DNA of 9,001 bases, from positions 1 through 9,001 of the forward strand of contig CANQZH010000034.1 of NCBI GenBank assembly GCA_947628245.1. The letters are read 5' to 3'. Source of the stretch: an uncultured Bacilli bacterium (GTDB lineage Bacteria; Bacillota_I; Bacilli_A; RF39; UBA660). Positions 1 to 6,228 of this stretch are shown here, one piece after another (positions within the stretch are counted from its first letter, which is position 1; each line of letters starts with the position of its first letter). The position numbers were made by a program, and so were the translations under genes. The notes under the pieces were generated by a model. That model ran no database searches. It worked only from the letters and a program-made list of their open reading frames with translations, and was not told where the DNA came from.

Positions 1-288
1 CCGGTATTTGGTTTAATTGATACTAATTGTGATCCTGATGATGTTGATTATATTATTCCAGGTAATGATGATGCAATACGTTCTATTAAAGTTTGTTTAG
101 GGGCTTTAACTAATGCTATTTGTGAAGCTAATAATTTAGAGTTAGTTGATTATATTACTGATATGGAACCTGCTAATGATGAAGAAGTGAAAAAAGAAGA
201 AGAAATAAAAGAAAAAGAAGATAAAGAAGAAATTGAAAAATCTAAAAGAGGTAGAAAACCTAAAAAAGTAGCTGAAGAAGAAAAATAG
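1..288 (+). CDS. rpsB: 30S ribosomal protein S2, C-terminal part (5' end outside window)
   Basis: This is the last 95 codons of ribosomal protein S2, a small-subunit protein needed for assembly and for S1/mRNA placement. The reading frame is open from base 1 and ends at TAG 286-288. The first residues (PVFGLIDTNCDPDDVDYIIP, then GNDDAIRSIK) match the conserved C-terminal signature of S2, DTNCDP...PGNDDAIRSI. After the conserved core, at about residue 57 of the fragment, comes a highly charged Glu/Lys-rich tail of nearly 40 residues that includes KRGRKPKK and ends in EEEK. S2 proteins often end soon after the core, so this tail is a lineage extension of unknown role. The stop is 14 bases before the tsf ATG, so the two genes are almost certainly one transcript, as in most bacteria. 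The identification is secure. The N-terminus and promoter are not visible. Confidence 0.96.
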   Translation, partial: PVFGLIDTNCDPDDVDYIIPGNDDAIRSIKVCLGALTNAICEANNLELVDYITDMEPANDEEVKKEEEIKEKEDKEEIEKSKRGRKPKKVAEEEK

Positions 289-302
289 GAAAGAGGGATA
301 TT

Positions 303-1184
303 ATGGAAGTTACTGCTAGTATGGTAAAAGAGCTTCGTGAAACAAGTGGAGCTGGAATGATGGATTGTAAAAAAGCTTTAGCTGAGACTAATGGTGATAT
401 GAATGCTGCTTTAGATTATTTAAGAGAAAAAGGTATTTCTAAAGCTACTAAAAAAGAAAGTCGAATTGCAGCTGAAGGTTTAGCTAATATTTATGTTGAT
501 CAAAATAAAGCTGTTATCTTAGAAGTTAATAGTGAAACTGATTTTGTTAGTAAAAATGAAGAATTTAAAGCAATGATTGATGAAATTGGTAATACTTTAT
601 TAAAAAGTGATGCTAAAAGTATTGATGAAGCTAATGAATTAGTTATTTCTACTGGGGAAACTATTAAAGAATTATTAGTTGCTAAAATTGCTAAGATTGG
701 CGAAAAACTTTCATTCCGTCGTTTTACAATTGTTAGTAAAAATGATGATGAAGTATTTGGAACATATTTACATATGGGTGGAAGAATTGCCTCTTTAGTT
801 GTAGTTACAGGTAATGATGAAGAAGTTGCTAAAGATGTAGCTATGCAACAAGCAGCAATGCGTCCAACCTATACTTTTATAAGTGATGTACCAGCTGATG
901 TTTTAGATAAAGAAAGAGCTGTTCAAAAAGAACTTGCAATGAATGAAGGAAAACCAGCTGATATTGCTGAAAAAATGGTTGAAGGAAGAATAAATAAATT
1001 TTATAAAGAAATTTGTTTAAATGAACAAGTCTTTGTAAAAGATAATAGTTTAACTATTAAAAATTATTTAAAAAATCATAATAGTGAATTAAAATTAGCG
1101 GTTCGTTATGAAGTTGGTGAAGGTATGGAAAAACGTAATGAAGACTTTGCAGCTGAAGTAATGAATCAAGTTAATGGTAAATAA
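303..1184 (+). CDS. tsf: translation elongation factor Ts
   Basis: EF-Ts is the cytosolic nucleotide-exchange factor that removes GDP from EF-Tu. The 293-residue product is a full-length EF-Ts. The N-terminal UBA-like domain carries the signature TSGAGMMDCKKALAE (residues 14-28) and NGDMNAALDYLREKG (30-44). The core carries ETDFVSKN (78-85), which matches the TDFVAKN motif whose Asp-Phe side chains insert into EF-Tu. Further conserved stretches are KIGEKLSFRR (131-140), YLHMGGRIAS (155-164), a MQQAAMRP segment (181-188) and NEQVFVKD (240-247), the family's QxFVKD element. The start is ATG 303, preceded by a purine-rich SD (GGAAAGAGGG, 288-297) that directly follows the rpsB stop. The neighbour rpsB supports the call. 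The pyrH and frr genes that often follow tsf are absent here, and a terminator closes the operon immediately downstream. No key residue appears to be missing. Confidence 0.98.
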   Translation: MEVTASMVKELRETSGAGMMDCKKALAETNGDMNAALDYLREKGISKATKKESRIAAEGLANIYVDQNKAVILEVNSETDFVSKNEEFKAMIDEIGNTLLKSDAKSIDEANELVISTGETIKELLVAKIAKIGEKLSFRRFTIVSKNDDEVFGTYLHMGGRIASLVVVTGNDEEVAKDVAMQQAAMRPTYTFISDVPADVLDKERAVQKELAMNEGKPADIAEKMVEGRINKFYKEICLNEQVFVKDNSLTIKNYLKNHNSELKLAVRYEVGEGMEKRNEDFAAEVMNQVNGK

Positions 1185-1211
1185 GATATGTAAAAAGCAT
1201 ATCTTTTTTTT
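1183..1211 (+). terminator. intrinsic terminator of rpsB-tsf
   Basis: The stem AAGATATG (1183-1190) pairs perfectly with CATATCTT (1198-1205) around a 7-base A-rich loop, and an uninterrupted T run continues to 1211. The first stem bases overlap the tsf stop codon. The stem is AT-rich, as expected in this genome. It should separate the translation operon from the membrane-protein operon downstream. Confidence 0.85.
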
Positions 1212-1219
1212 AGGTTAAT

Positions 1220-1240
1220 TGATATAATAAAGACGGTGAT
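1220..1240 (+). promoter_or_regulatory. extended -10 promoter and SD of the lemA operon
   Basis: A perfect extended -10 element, TGATATAAT, lies at 1220-1228 just after the tsf terminator. The -35 region would fall inside the terminator's T-rich arm (around 1200-1205) and does not match TTGACA, so recognition probably relies on the TGn extension. The SD GGTGAT (1235-1240) matches the 16S anti-SD tail and lies 5 bases before the ATG at 1246. The very short leader leaves no room for a riboswitch. Confidence 0.7.
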
Positions 1241-1245
1241 AGTAA

Positions 1246-1779
1246 ATGATATATCTTTTAATTATTCTAGGACTTTTAATTTTAATTATTATTTTAATGT
1301 TTAATAGTTTCTTAAAATCTTCTAATCGAGTTAAAGAAGCTTTTGCTACAATGGATGTGTATTTGAAAAAAAGATGGGAACTTATTCCTAATTTAGTAGA
1401 GACGGTTAAAGGTTATGCTTTTTATGAAAAACAAACTTTTGAGGCAATTGTTAAAGGTCGATATGATTCTTTAAGTAATGAAGAGAAAAAGGATAAAGAT
1501 AATGAAGTAGAATCTTTGGTTACTAATTTATTGACTATTAAAGAAGTTTATCCTGAGTTAAAAGCTAATGAAAGTTTTCAAAAATTAATGAAAGAATTAG
1601 TTTTAATTGAAGATGAATTAGTAAAATCCCGTAAATACTACAATGCGACTGTTAGAATTTTTAATACTAAAATTATGGTTTTTCCAAATAATCTTTTAGC
1701 TAAATTATTTAAATTTAAGCCATATTCAATGTTTAGTATAAATGAAGAAGAAAAAGGTAAGGTTGATGTTAAGTTATGA
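1246..1779 (+). CDS. lemA: LemA-family membrane-anchored protein
   Basis: The 177-residue product has the LemA layout: a single N-terminal hydrophobic segment (residues 2-19) with little before it, then a long all-helical domain facing out of the membrane. Family signatures are visible: the N27-V29 start of the core, RWELIPNLVETVKGY (43-57), the YPELKANESFQKL block (102-114), the acidic helix ELVLIEDELVKSRKYYNATVRIFN (117-140), and the late FPNNLLA (146-152), with further residues up to the C-terminus. The molecular role of LemA proteins is not firmly established. They are cell-envelope proteins often encoded beside DUF2207 or peptidase genes. Here the stop TGA (1777-1779) overlaps the ATG of the DUF2207 gene (ATGA), implying translational coupling and probably a shared complex. 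The start is fixed by the GGTGAT SD. The family call is firm. The symbol names the family, not a proven orthologue. Confidence 0.92.
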   Translation: MIYLLIILGLLILIIILMFNSFLKSSNRVKEAFATMDVYLKKRWELIPNLVETVKGYAFYEKQTFEAIVKGRYDSLSNEEKKDKDNEVESLVTNLLTIKEVYPELKANESFQKLMKELVLIEDELVKSRKYYNATVRIFNTKIMVFPNNLLAKLFKFKPYSMFSINEEEKGKVDVKL

Positions 1780-3587
1780 AAAAATGGATGTTGTTATTAT
1801 TATTTTTATTGTTTATTCCGGTTGTTAAAGCAGAAGATTATGTAATAAGTAATTATGATATTTTTATGACGGTTAATGAAGATAATACTTATAATATAAC
1901 GGAAGTTATAACAGCTGATTTTGCTATTCCTAAACACGGGATATATCGGGATATTCCTTTAAGAAATGAAGTTTACCGGACTGATGGGTCTAAAGATATT
2001 ACTTATGCTAAAGTTAAGAATGTAAGTGTTGATGCTCCTTTTGAAATATCTAAAAGTGATAATATGTATGAGATTAAAATTGGTTCTAAAAATTATACTG
2101 TAACTGGTAAAAAAACTTATAATATTAATTATACTTATGATTTATTTTCATGGGAAAAGCAAAAAGATTATGATGAATTTTATTTTAATATTATTGGTAG
2201 TGATTGGGATACAACTATTAATAAAGTAAATTTTACAATTACTATGCCTAAAGAGTTTGATAAATCTAAAATTGGTTTTTCAAGTGGTCATCTTGGAACT
2301 GTTAATTCTTCTAATGTAGAGTATGAAGTGGTAGGTAATACTATTAAAGGTTCTACTATAAAACCTTTAAAAATTAAGGAAGCTTTAACTATTAGAGTTC
2401 CTTTAGAGGAAGGTTATTTTAAAAATAAATTTAAGGTTGAAGATTTATCCATTATTATTAGTGTTATTTGTTTATTATTTGCACTTTTAATATGGTATTT
2501 TTATGGAAGAGATGATAAAGTTGTTGAAACAGTTGAATTTTATCCTCCTGATAATTTAAATAGTTTAGAATTAGCTTTTTATTATAAGGGTAATGTAAGT
2601 GATAATGATGTAATTTCTTTATTAATTTATTTAGCTAATAAAGGTTATGTTAAAATAAATGAAATTGATGAAGATAATTATACTATTACTAAGTTAAAAG
2701 ATTATGATGGTAATAATGAGTTAGAAAAAATATTTATGGAAGGATTATTTAAAAGTGGTAAAACAACAGTTGGTTCTAAAGATTTATATGATCATTTTTA
2801 TGTAACTACTAATAAATTAAAAAAAAAAGTAGCAAGTAAAAGTAATAAAAATTTACTTTTTATTAAAGAAAATAAGAAAAAAAGTAATTTAATTTTATTT
2901 TTAATATTTATAACTTATCTATTTTCATTTATTTTTCCAATTTCTTTTAATGGACAATTTGTTTTAAGTTTAGTTCCATTGTTTTTAATGTTATTTTATA
3001 CTCCATTTTATAAAGTTATTAAAGAAACGAAAAATACTTTTTTAACTTTGTTTATTGTTGTTCATTCTTCAATATTTTTAATAGCTATTATGGTAGTTAT
3101 TGTAAATATGTATGGTTATTTAATATCGAATTTTATGGTAGCTATAATATGTATAATTGTAATGTTTATTTTATATAATTTAATGGCTAAAAGAACGAAG
3201 TATGGAACTGAAATATTAGGAAGAATAAAAGGCTTTAAACATTTTTTAGAAACGGTTGAAAAAGAACAATTAGAAAAATTAGTTTTAGAAAATCCTCAAT
3301 ATTTTTATGATATTTTACCTTTTACGTATGTTTTAGATATTTCTGATAAATGGATTAATAAATTTGAAACAATGAATTTACAAGCTCCACAATGGTATTA
3401 TGGTTCTACTTTTGAATTCGAGCATTTTAATCATTTTGTTTATCATACGATTAATGATACTCATTCTTTTAGTGGGTCTAAGTCTTCTAGTAGTGGAAGT
3501 TTTAGTAGTAGTTCTTTTGGGGGTTCATCTAGTGGTGGTGGATTTTCTGGCGGCGGCAGTGGTGGCGGCGGTGGAGGATCTTGGTAA
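1776..3587 (+). CDS. DUF2207-type membrane protein with signal peptide and Gly/Ser-rich tail
   Basis: This 603-residue protein resembles the DUF2207 (predicted membrane protein) family, whose biochemical function is unknown. It has a signal peptide (MKKW, hydrophobic core 5-17, probable cleavage after VKA at residue 19). An extracytoplasmic beta-rich domain (about 20-220) carries the family opening ...ITADFAIPKHGIYRDIPLR (44-63). A transmembrane segment follows (about 225-243), then a cytoplasmic domain starting FYPPDNLNSLELAFYY (255-270) with an LIYLANKGYVKI winged-helix-like stretch. A hydrophobic block of probably four membrane segments lies between 371 and 470. The C-terminal domain has GRIKGFKHFLETVEKEQL (482-499) and ENPQYFYDILPFTYVLDISDKW (505-526), both typical of the family. 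The last 38 residues are almost only Ser and Gly, ending GGGSW. The start is the ATG of the ATGA overlap with lemA, with weak SD-like AAGG (1754-1757) and GGTTGAT (1761-1767) upstream. The gene is likely translated by coupling to lemA and works with it at the membrane. Confidence 0.88.
   Translation: MKKWMLLLLFLLFIPVVKAEDYVISNYDIFMTVNEDNTYNITEVITADFAIPKHGIYRDIPLRNEVYRTDGSKDITYAKVKNVSVDAPFEISKSDNMYEIKIGSKNYTVTGKKTYNINYTYDLFSWEKQKDYDEFYFNIIGSDWDTTINKVNFTITMPKEFDKSKIGFSSGHLGTVNSSNVEYEVVGNTIKGSTIKPLKIKEALTIRVPLEEGYFKNKFKVEDLSIIISVICLLFALLIWYFYGRDDKVVETVEFYPPDNLNSLELAFYYKGNVSDNDVISLLIYLANKGYVKINEIDEDNYTITKLKDYDGNNELEKIFMEGLFKSGKTTVGSKDLYDHFYVTTNKLKKKVASKSNKNLLFIKENKKKSNLILFLIFITYLFSFIFPISFNGQFVLSLVPLFLMLFYTPFYKVIKETKNTFLTLFIVVHSSIFLIAIMVVIVNMYGYLISNFMVAIICIIVMFILYNLMAKRTKYGTEILGRIKGFKHFLETVEKEQLEKLVLENPQYFYDILPFTYVLDISDKWINKFETMNLQAPQWYYGSTFEFEHFNHFVYHTINDTHSFSGSKSSSSGSFSSSSFGGSSSGGGFSGGGSGGGGGGSW
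3471..3584 (+). repeat. low-complexity Ser/Gly tract encoding the DUF2207 protein tail
   Basis: These 38 codons (residues 566-603) encode Ser, Gly and a few Phe and Lys residues, starting Ser-rich (SSSSGSFSSSS) and ending in a near-pure glycine run (GGGSGGGGGG) before Ser-Trp. The final third uses GGC and GGT glycine codons in tandem (ggcggcggc, ggtggcggcggt). This is the most GC-rich patch of the window, because Gly codons cannot be AT-rich at the first two positions. Gly/Ser-rich tails ending in aromatic residues recur in this protein family. The tract could vary in length by slippage. Confidence 0.85.
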
Positions 3588-3594
3588 GAAATGA

Positions 3595-3640
3595 TTGCAA
3601 ATATTTTTATTCTTGATATAATATTTTATAGTAGGAGAGG
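3595..3640 (+). promoter_or_regulatory. sigma-A-type promoter and SD of the 778-residue WG-like protein gene
   Basis: TTGCAA (3595-3600), a 16-base spacer and a perfect TATAAT (3617-3622), with a TG one base upstream (TGATATAAT, 3614-3622), form a strong promoter. It starts 8 bases after the DUF2207 stop. The SD AGGAG within AGGAGAGG (3633-3640) precedes the ATG at 3647. No terminator is visible between the DUF2207 stop and this promoter, so read-through from the lemA operon is possible as well. Confidence 0.8.
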
Positions 3641-3646
3641 GTAAAT

Positions 3647-5983
3647 ATGGAAAATGATGGAAATGAATCTCAAACAAAAGAAGTAATTAATCTTGAAGAA
3701 TTATCTCAATCAGCAATTGATAGTATCGAAAATGAAATTGATCATAATATGGCAGAAGCTGATTTACAATTTCAAGAAGAAATTAATCAACTTCATAGTC
3801 CTAGTGAAGAATCAGTAGTGATTGAAGAACCTAAGGAAGAAAAAAAGCCAAATGTCTTTAAAAGATTGAAAGACAAATGGAGTAAATTACCAAGAAAGAA
3901 TAAAATCATTATTATTGTGGTAATAATTATTTTACTTATCTTAATTGGTATTGGAGTATTTATGCTTACTAGAAAGAAACCAACTGTTGAACCGGATATT
4001 CCTGATGTAATTTTAGAAGAAGATAATTATCGTTATGAAAATGGTGTTTTACATTTTTTAGAAGATGATGAAGAAATTGGTACTTATGAATGTACTAATA
4101 AAGATGAAACGAAATGTTTTGTAGCCTATTTAACTAATGATGATGAATTTGATGGTTTAAAACAAGTTAATGAAGATGGAGATAGTATTGAATTAAGAAG
4201 TAAAATATATAATGAACGTTTTGTCTTTGTTTTTGATAATAAAAATGAGAATGATGAAATTATTAAATTATATGATATGAAAAATAATGAAGTAAAAGAA
4301 GAATTTTTACAAGTTAAAGCATATGATTTTATTGATGATGTAGTTATTCTTAAAAATATGGATAGTAAGTATGGATTAGTAACATTTGATTTTGATGATG
4401 TTACAACAACTATTCCTTATGAATATGATAAATTAGGTATTTTAAATGATGATGAAGATTTAGAAAGAGTAATTGCTAAGAAAGATGGAAGTTATTATGT
4501 AATTAATAAAAATAATGAATTACTTAGTAATGCAATGGCTGAAGCAATTGTTGATGCTAATAAAGATCATTTAAAAATTAAAGATGCTTTAGGTAATTAT
4601 CAAGTATTTGATTATCACGGTAAAGAAATTGGCAGTGGAGATTATGCTACACTTTTAAATGATTATGTTATTTTTGTAAGAGATTTACAATTATTTGTTA
4701 CGGATTATGAAAAACATCCAATGAATTTAGATGGTATTGCTATTAAAAATGATCATTATAATCCAATAGCTTATTATAAAAATAATAAATTAACTAAAAC
4801 GGAGAAAGCTTTTGATGCTGAAGTTTATGATAAAAATTTAATTATAACTATTTATGGTAATGATACTGATGATTTAGAAACTACGACTCTTAATTTACAA
4901 GATGGAATTTTTTCAAAAGGTTTAGCTTTTATTAATTATTTAAATGGTAAATTATATTTTTACGCTGATGAAGCAAAAGAACAATTATTAGGTTCATATT
5001 CTTGTAATAATCGTAATACAGTTGAAGCATCTAATTCATCTTTAAATAATTGTAATCTTGCTCCTGAATCAATGTTAGTGGAAACTAGAGCTAATGAAAA
5101 AGAAAAAGATGTATCGTCATCTTTAGGTTTATTACCAATCTTCTTTAATCGTTATGTCTTTATTAAAGATGGTGAATCAATTGTGTTATATGATTTACAA
5201 GCTCCAAGTGATAGTTCAATTAAAGCTTATTATACTAAGGTAGATGCTAAGATATATAGTAAAGCTGATAAAGTTACTTTTGTAAATGATGGAACAATTT
5301 ATTATATAGCTGAGTCTGAACGTTCTGGTAATTATGGTTTAGCTAAAATTACTAAAGATGGAGTAGAAGGTAAGATTAGTTTTGATTATAAGAATTTAAA
5401 AAGATTAGGTGATTATTATGTTGCTGAAGCTGATAATGGTTATTATTTAGTTGATGCGGGTGGTAAGAAATTATCTTGGGCTAAAGAAGGCGAGATATTA
5501 GATTATAATGGACAGTATTTAAAATTCTTAAAAGATAATGATTATTATGTTTCAGCCTTTAATAAAGATTCGGATCAAAATAAATATGATTATATTGAAT
5601 TATATGATAAATATTATGCTGCTGTTAAAGAAAATGAAGATGATAAAAAGTATTATTTAAGTGTATTTGCTTATGGTAGTGAAGAACCTGTTAATAGTAA
5701 ATTATCTAATATTGAACTTAAAAATACTAAATTTGAAGGAGAAGGTATTAAAGCATTTAACTTAACATTTACTAATAATTCAGTTAAAGTTGAAATTGGT
5801 GATGCTAAAGAAAAAGAATATACTACTAATAATTATTCTTTAACTCCTGATATTAAACAACCTACGAAACCAAAAGAACCTGTTAAGGAAGAGGAAGAAA
5901 CTGATAAAGAAGAAGAAAATCAAGATGAACAAACCGATAATAATAACGATGATAATAACAATAATGAATCAGCTTTAGAATAA
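3647..5983 (+). CDS. single-pass membrane protein with duplicated WG-repeat-like ectodomain
   Basis: I do not recognise a named family for the full 778 residues. The N-terminus is acidic and predicted helical (about 10-65). It is followed by a basic stretch (NVFKRLKDKWSKLPRKNK, 69-86), one transmembrane segment (about 87-107) and a second short basic patch (RKK, 109-111). This order suggests a cytoplasmic N-terminus and an extracytoplasmic remainder. The ectodomain (about 128-732) is beta-rich with many Tyr, Asp and Asn, and contains WG-repeat-like pieces: KYGLVTFDFDDVTTTIPYEYDKL (241-263) and NYGLAKITKDGVEGKISFDYKNL (562-584). The two halves of the ectodomain align to each other along their whole length (see the repeat entries). 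The C-terminus (about 735-778) is a disordered Pro/Lys/Glu, then Asp/Asn-rich tail. The start is supported by the AGGAGAGG SD and the promoter. A role as a surface-exposed binding or scaffold protein is only a guess from the architecture. Confidence 0.85.
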   Translation: MENDGNESQTKEVINLEELSQSAIDSIENEIDHNMAEADLQFQEEINQLHSPSEESVVIEEPKEEKKPNVFKRLKDKWSKLPRKNKIIIIVVIIILLILIGIGVFMLTRKKPTVEPDIPDVILEEDNYRYENGVLHFLEDDEEIGTYECTNKDETKCFVAYLTNDDEFDGLKQVNEDGDSIELRSKIYNERFVFVFDNKNENDEIIKLYDMKNNEVKEEFLQVKAYDFIDDVVILKNMDSKYGLVTFDFDDVTTTIPYEYDKLGILNDDEDLERVIAKKDGSYYVINKNNELLSNAMAEAIVDANKDHLKIKDALGNYQVFDYHGKEIGSGDYATLLNDYVIFVRDLQLFVTDYEKHPMNLDGIAIKNDHYNPIAYYKNNKLTKTEKAFDAEVYDKNLIITIYGNDTDDLETTTLNLQDGIFSKGLAFINYLNGKLYFYADEAKEQLLGSYSCNNRNTVEASNSSLNNCNLAPESMLVETRANEKEKDVSSSLGLLPIFFNRYVFIKDGESIVLYDLQAPSDSSIKAYYTKVDAKIYSKADKVTFVNDGTIYYIAESERSGNYGLAKITKDGVEGKISFDYKNLKRLGDYYVAEADNGYYLVDAGGKKLSWAKEGEILDYNGQYLKFLKDNDYYVSAFNKDSDQNKYDYIELYDKYYAAVKENEDDKKYYLSVFAYGSEEPVNSKLSNIELKNTKFEGEGIKAFNLTFTNNSVKVEIGDAKEKEYTTNNYSLTPDIKQPTKPKEPVKEEEETDKEEENQDEQTDNNNDDNNNNESALE
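4028..4897 (+). repeat. ectodomain repeat copy A (residues 128-417)
   Basis: First copy of an internal protein duplication. In order it carries NGVLHF (132-137), TYEC (146-149) with a second Cys at 157, RFVFVFD (191-197), IKLYDMKNN (206-214), KYGLVTFD (241-248), IPYEYDKLG (256-264), GSYYVINKNNELLS (281-294), KDHLKIKDALGNYQVFDYHGK (306-326), and an end segment starting at AFDAEVYDKNLIIT (388-401) and closing in TTTLNL. Each block has a counterpart in the same order in copy B. The DNA copies look diverged, so this is an old duplication, seen by reading the protein and not by a computed alignment. Confidence 0.7.
4931..5842 (+). repeat. ectodomain repeat copy B (residues 429-732)
   Basis: Second copy of the duplication. 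The matching blocks are NGKLYF (433-438), SYSC (450-453) with a second Cys at 469, RYVFIKDG (502-509), IVLYDLQAP (512-520), NYGLAKIT (562-569), ISFDYKNLKRLG (577-588), NGYYLVDAGGKKLS (597-610), NGQYLKFLKDNDYYVSAFNK (621-640), and AFNLTFTNNSVKVE (703-716) closing in NNYSL. Residue offset from copy A is about 301 at the start. It grows to about 320 in the middle because copy B has insertions around the Cys pair and before the WG-like block. Confidence 0.7.
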
Positions 5984-5986
5984 TTC

Positions 5987-6015
5987 TTGCAAATTTAAGA
6001 AAAATTTTGTAGAAT
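5987..6015 (+). promoter_or_regulatory. promoter of the T-box-valS transcript
   Basis: TTGCAA (5987-5992), a 17-base spacer and TAGAAT (6010-6015) give a near-consensus vegetative promoter, starting 4 bases after the stop of the upstream gene. Transcription would begin around 6021-6024, just before the base of T-box stem I at 6029, which is the expected geometry for a T-box transcript. Confidence 0.75.
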
Positions 6016-6028
6016 ACTTATATTGACG

Positions 6029-6209
6029 TTGAACTTGAGGAGTACAAATAATACTTTTAAAAGAGACTTTGTGGGTGGTGGAAACAAAGAAAAGGTTATT
6101 TGGAAGGTTGCAAGGGAGTTTAATCGGATAAGATCCGTTATCAAAAAAAAGTTAAATTAAGGATGGTACCGTCTATTATTGACTCCTTTGGTATCATCTT
6201 TTTATTTTT
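6029..6209 (+). promoter_or_regulatory. T-box leader, valine specifier GTT
   Basis: This is a tRNA-sensing T-box leader controlling valS. Stem I can be folded by hand. Its basal helix is TTGAACTT (6029-6036) with GGAGTTTAA (bases 6116-6123 used). The specifier loop has the AGTA (6041-6044)/GAA (6103-6105) loop-E pair. Above it are CAAATAA (6045-6051) with TTATTTG (6096-6102), CTTTT (6054-6058) with AAAAG (6090-6094), the AGAGA bulge (6062-6066), and CTTTGT (6067-6072) with ACAAAG (6084-6089) closing the GGTGG apical loop. By position after GAA, the specifier codon is GTT (6107-6109), valine, followed by a purine. A small hairpin CGGAT/ATCCG (6125-6137) acts as stem III. The T box TGGTACC is at 6164-6170, and its TGGT would pair with an ACCA tRNA end. 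Uncharged tRNA-Val should stabilise the antiterminator (CG 6136-6137 and ATC 6140-6142 with GAT 6162-6164 and CG 6170-6171 is one possible pairing) and allow valS expression. Confidence 0.93.
6159..6209 (+). terminator. regulated intrinsic terminator of the valS T-box
   Basis: AAGGATGGTACC (6159-6170) pairs over 12 positions with GGTATCATCTTT (6190-6201), with two G-T wobbles, followed by a T-rich tail to 6209. The 5' arm contains the T-box bulge, so the terminator and the tRNA-bound antiterminator are mutually exclusive. A small inner GTC/GAC pairing (6171-6173 with 6181-6183) lies in the loop. Read-through is needed to reach the valS SD at 6216-6220. Confidence 0.88.
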
Positions 6210-6228
6210 AGAAAGAAGGAAGAAGAAG

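Noticed and set aside
1777..1779. TGA possibly read as Trp (Mycoplasma code)
   Set aside because: LemA has its family-typical ending here and the next gene starts in the ATGA overlap. All recognised Trp positions in the window use TGG.
3400..3594. A 64-codon open frame (start ATG 3400) overlapping the DUF2207 gene end
   Set aside because: It is the out-of-frame reading of the Ser/Gly codon tract, giving a run of Val/Leu. It has no SD, and the host gene's frame matches a known family.
5984..6009. Possible terminator after the 778-residue gene (TTCTT...AAGAA, 5984-6001)
   Set aside because: Only a 5-bp AT-rich stem and no following T run of terminator quality. The segment is better explained as the valS promoter.
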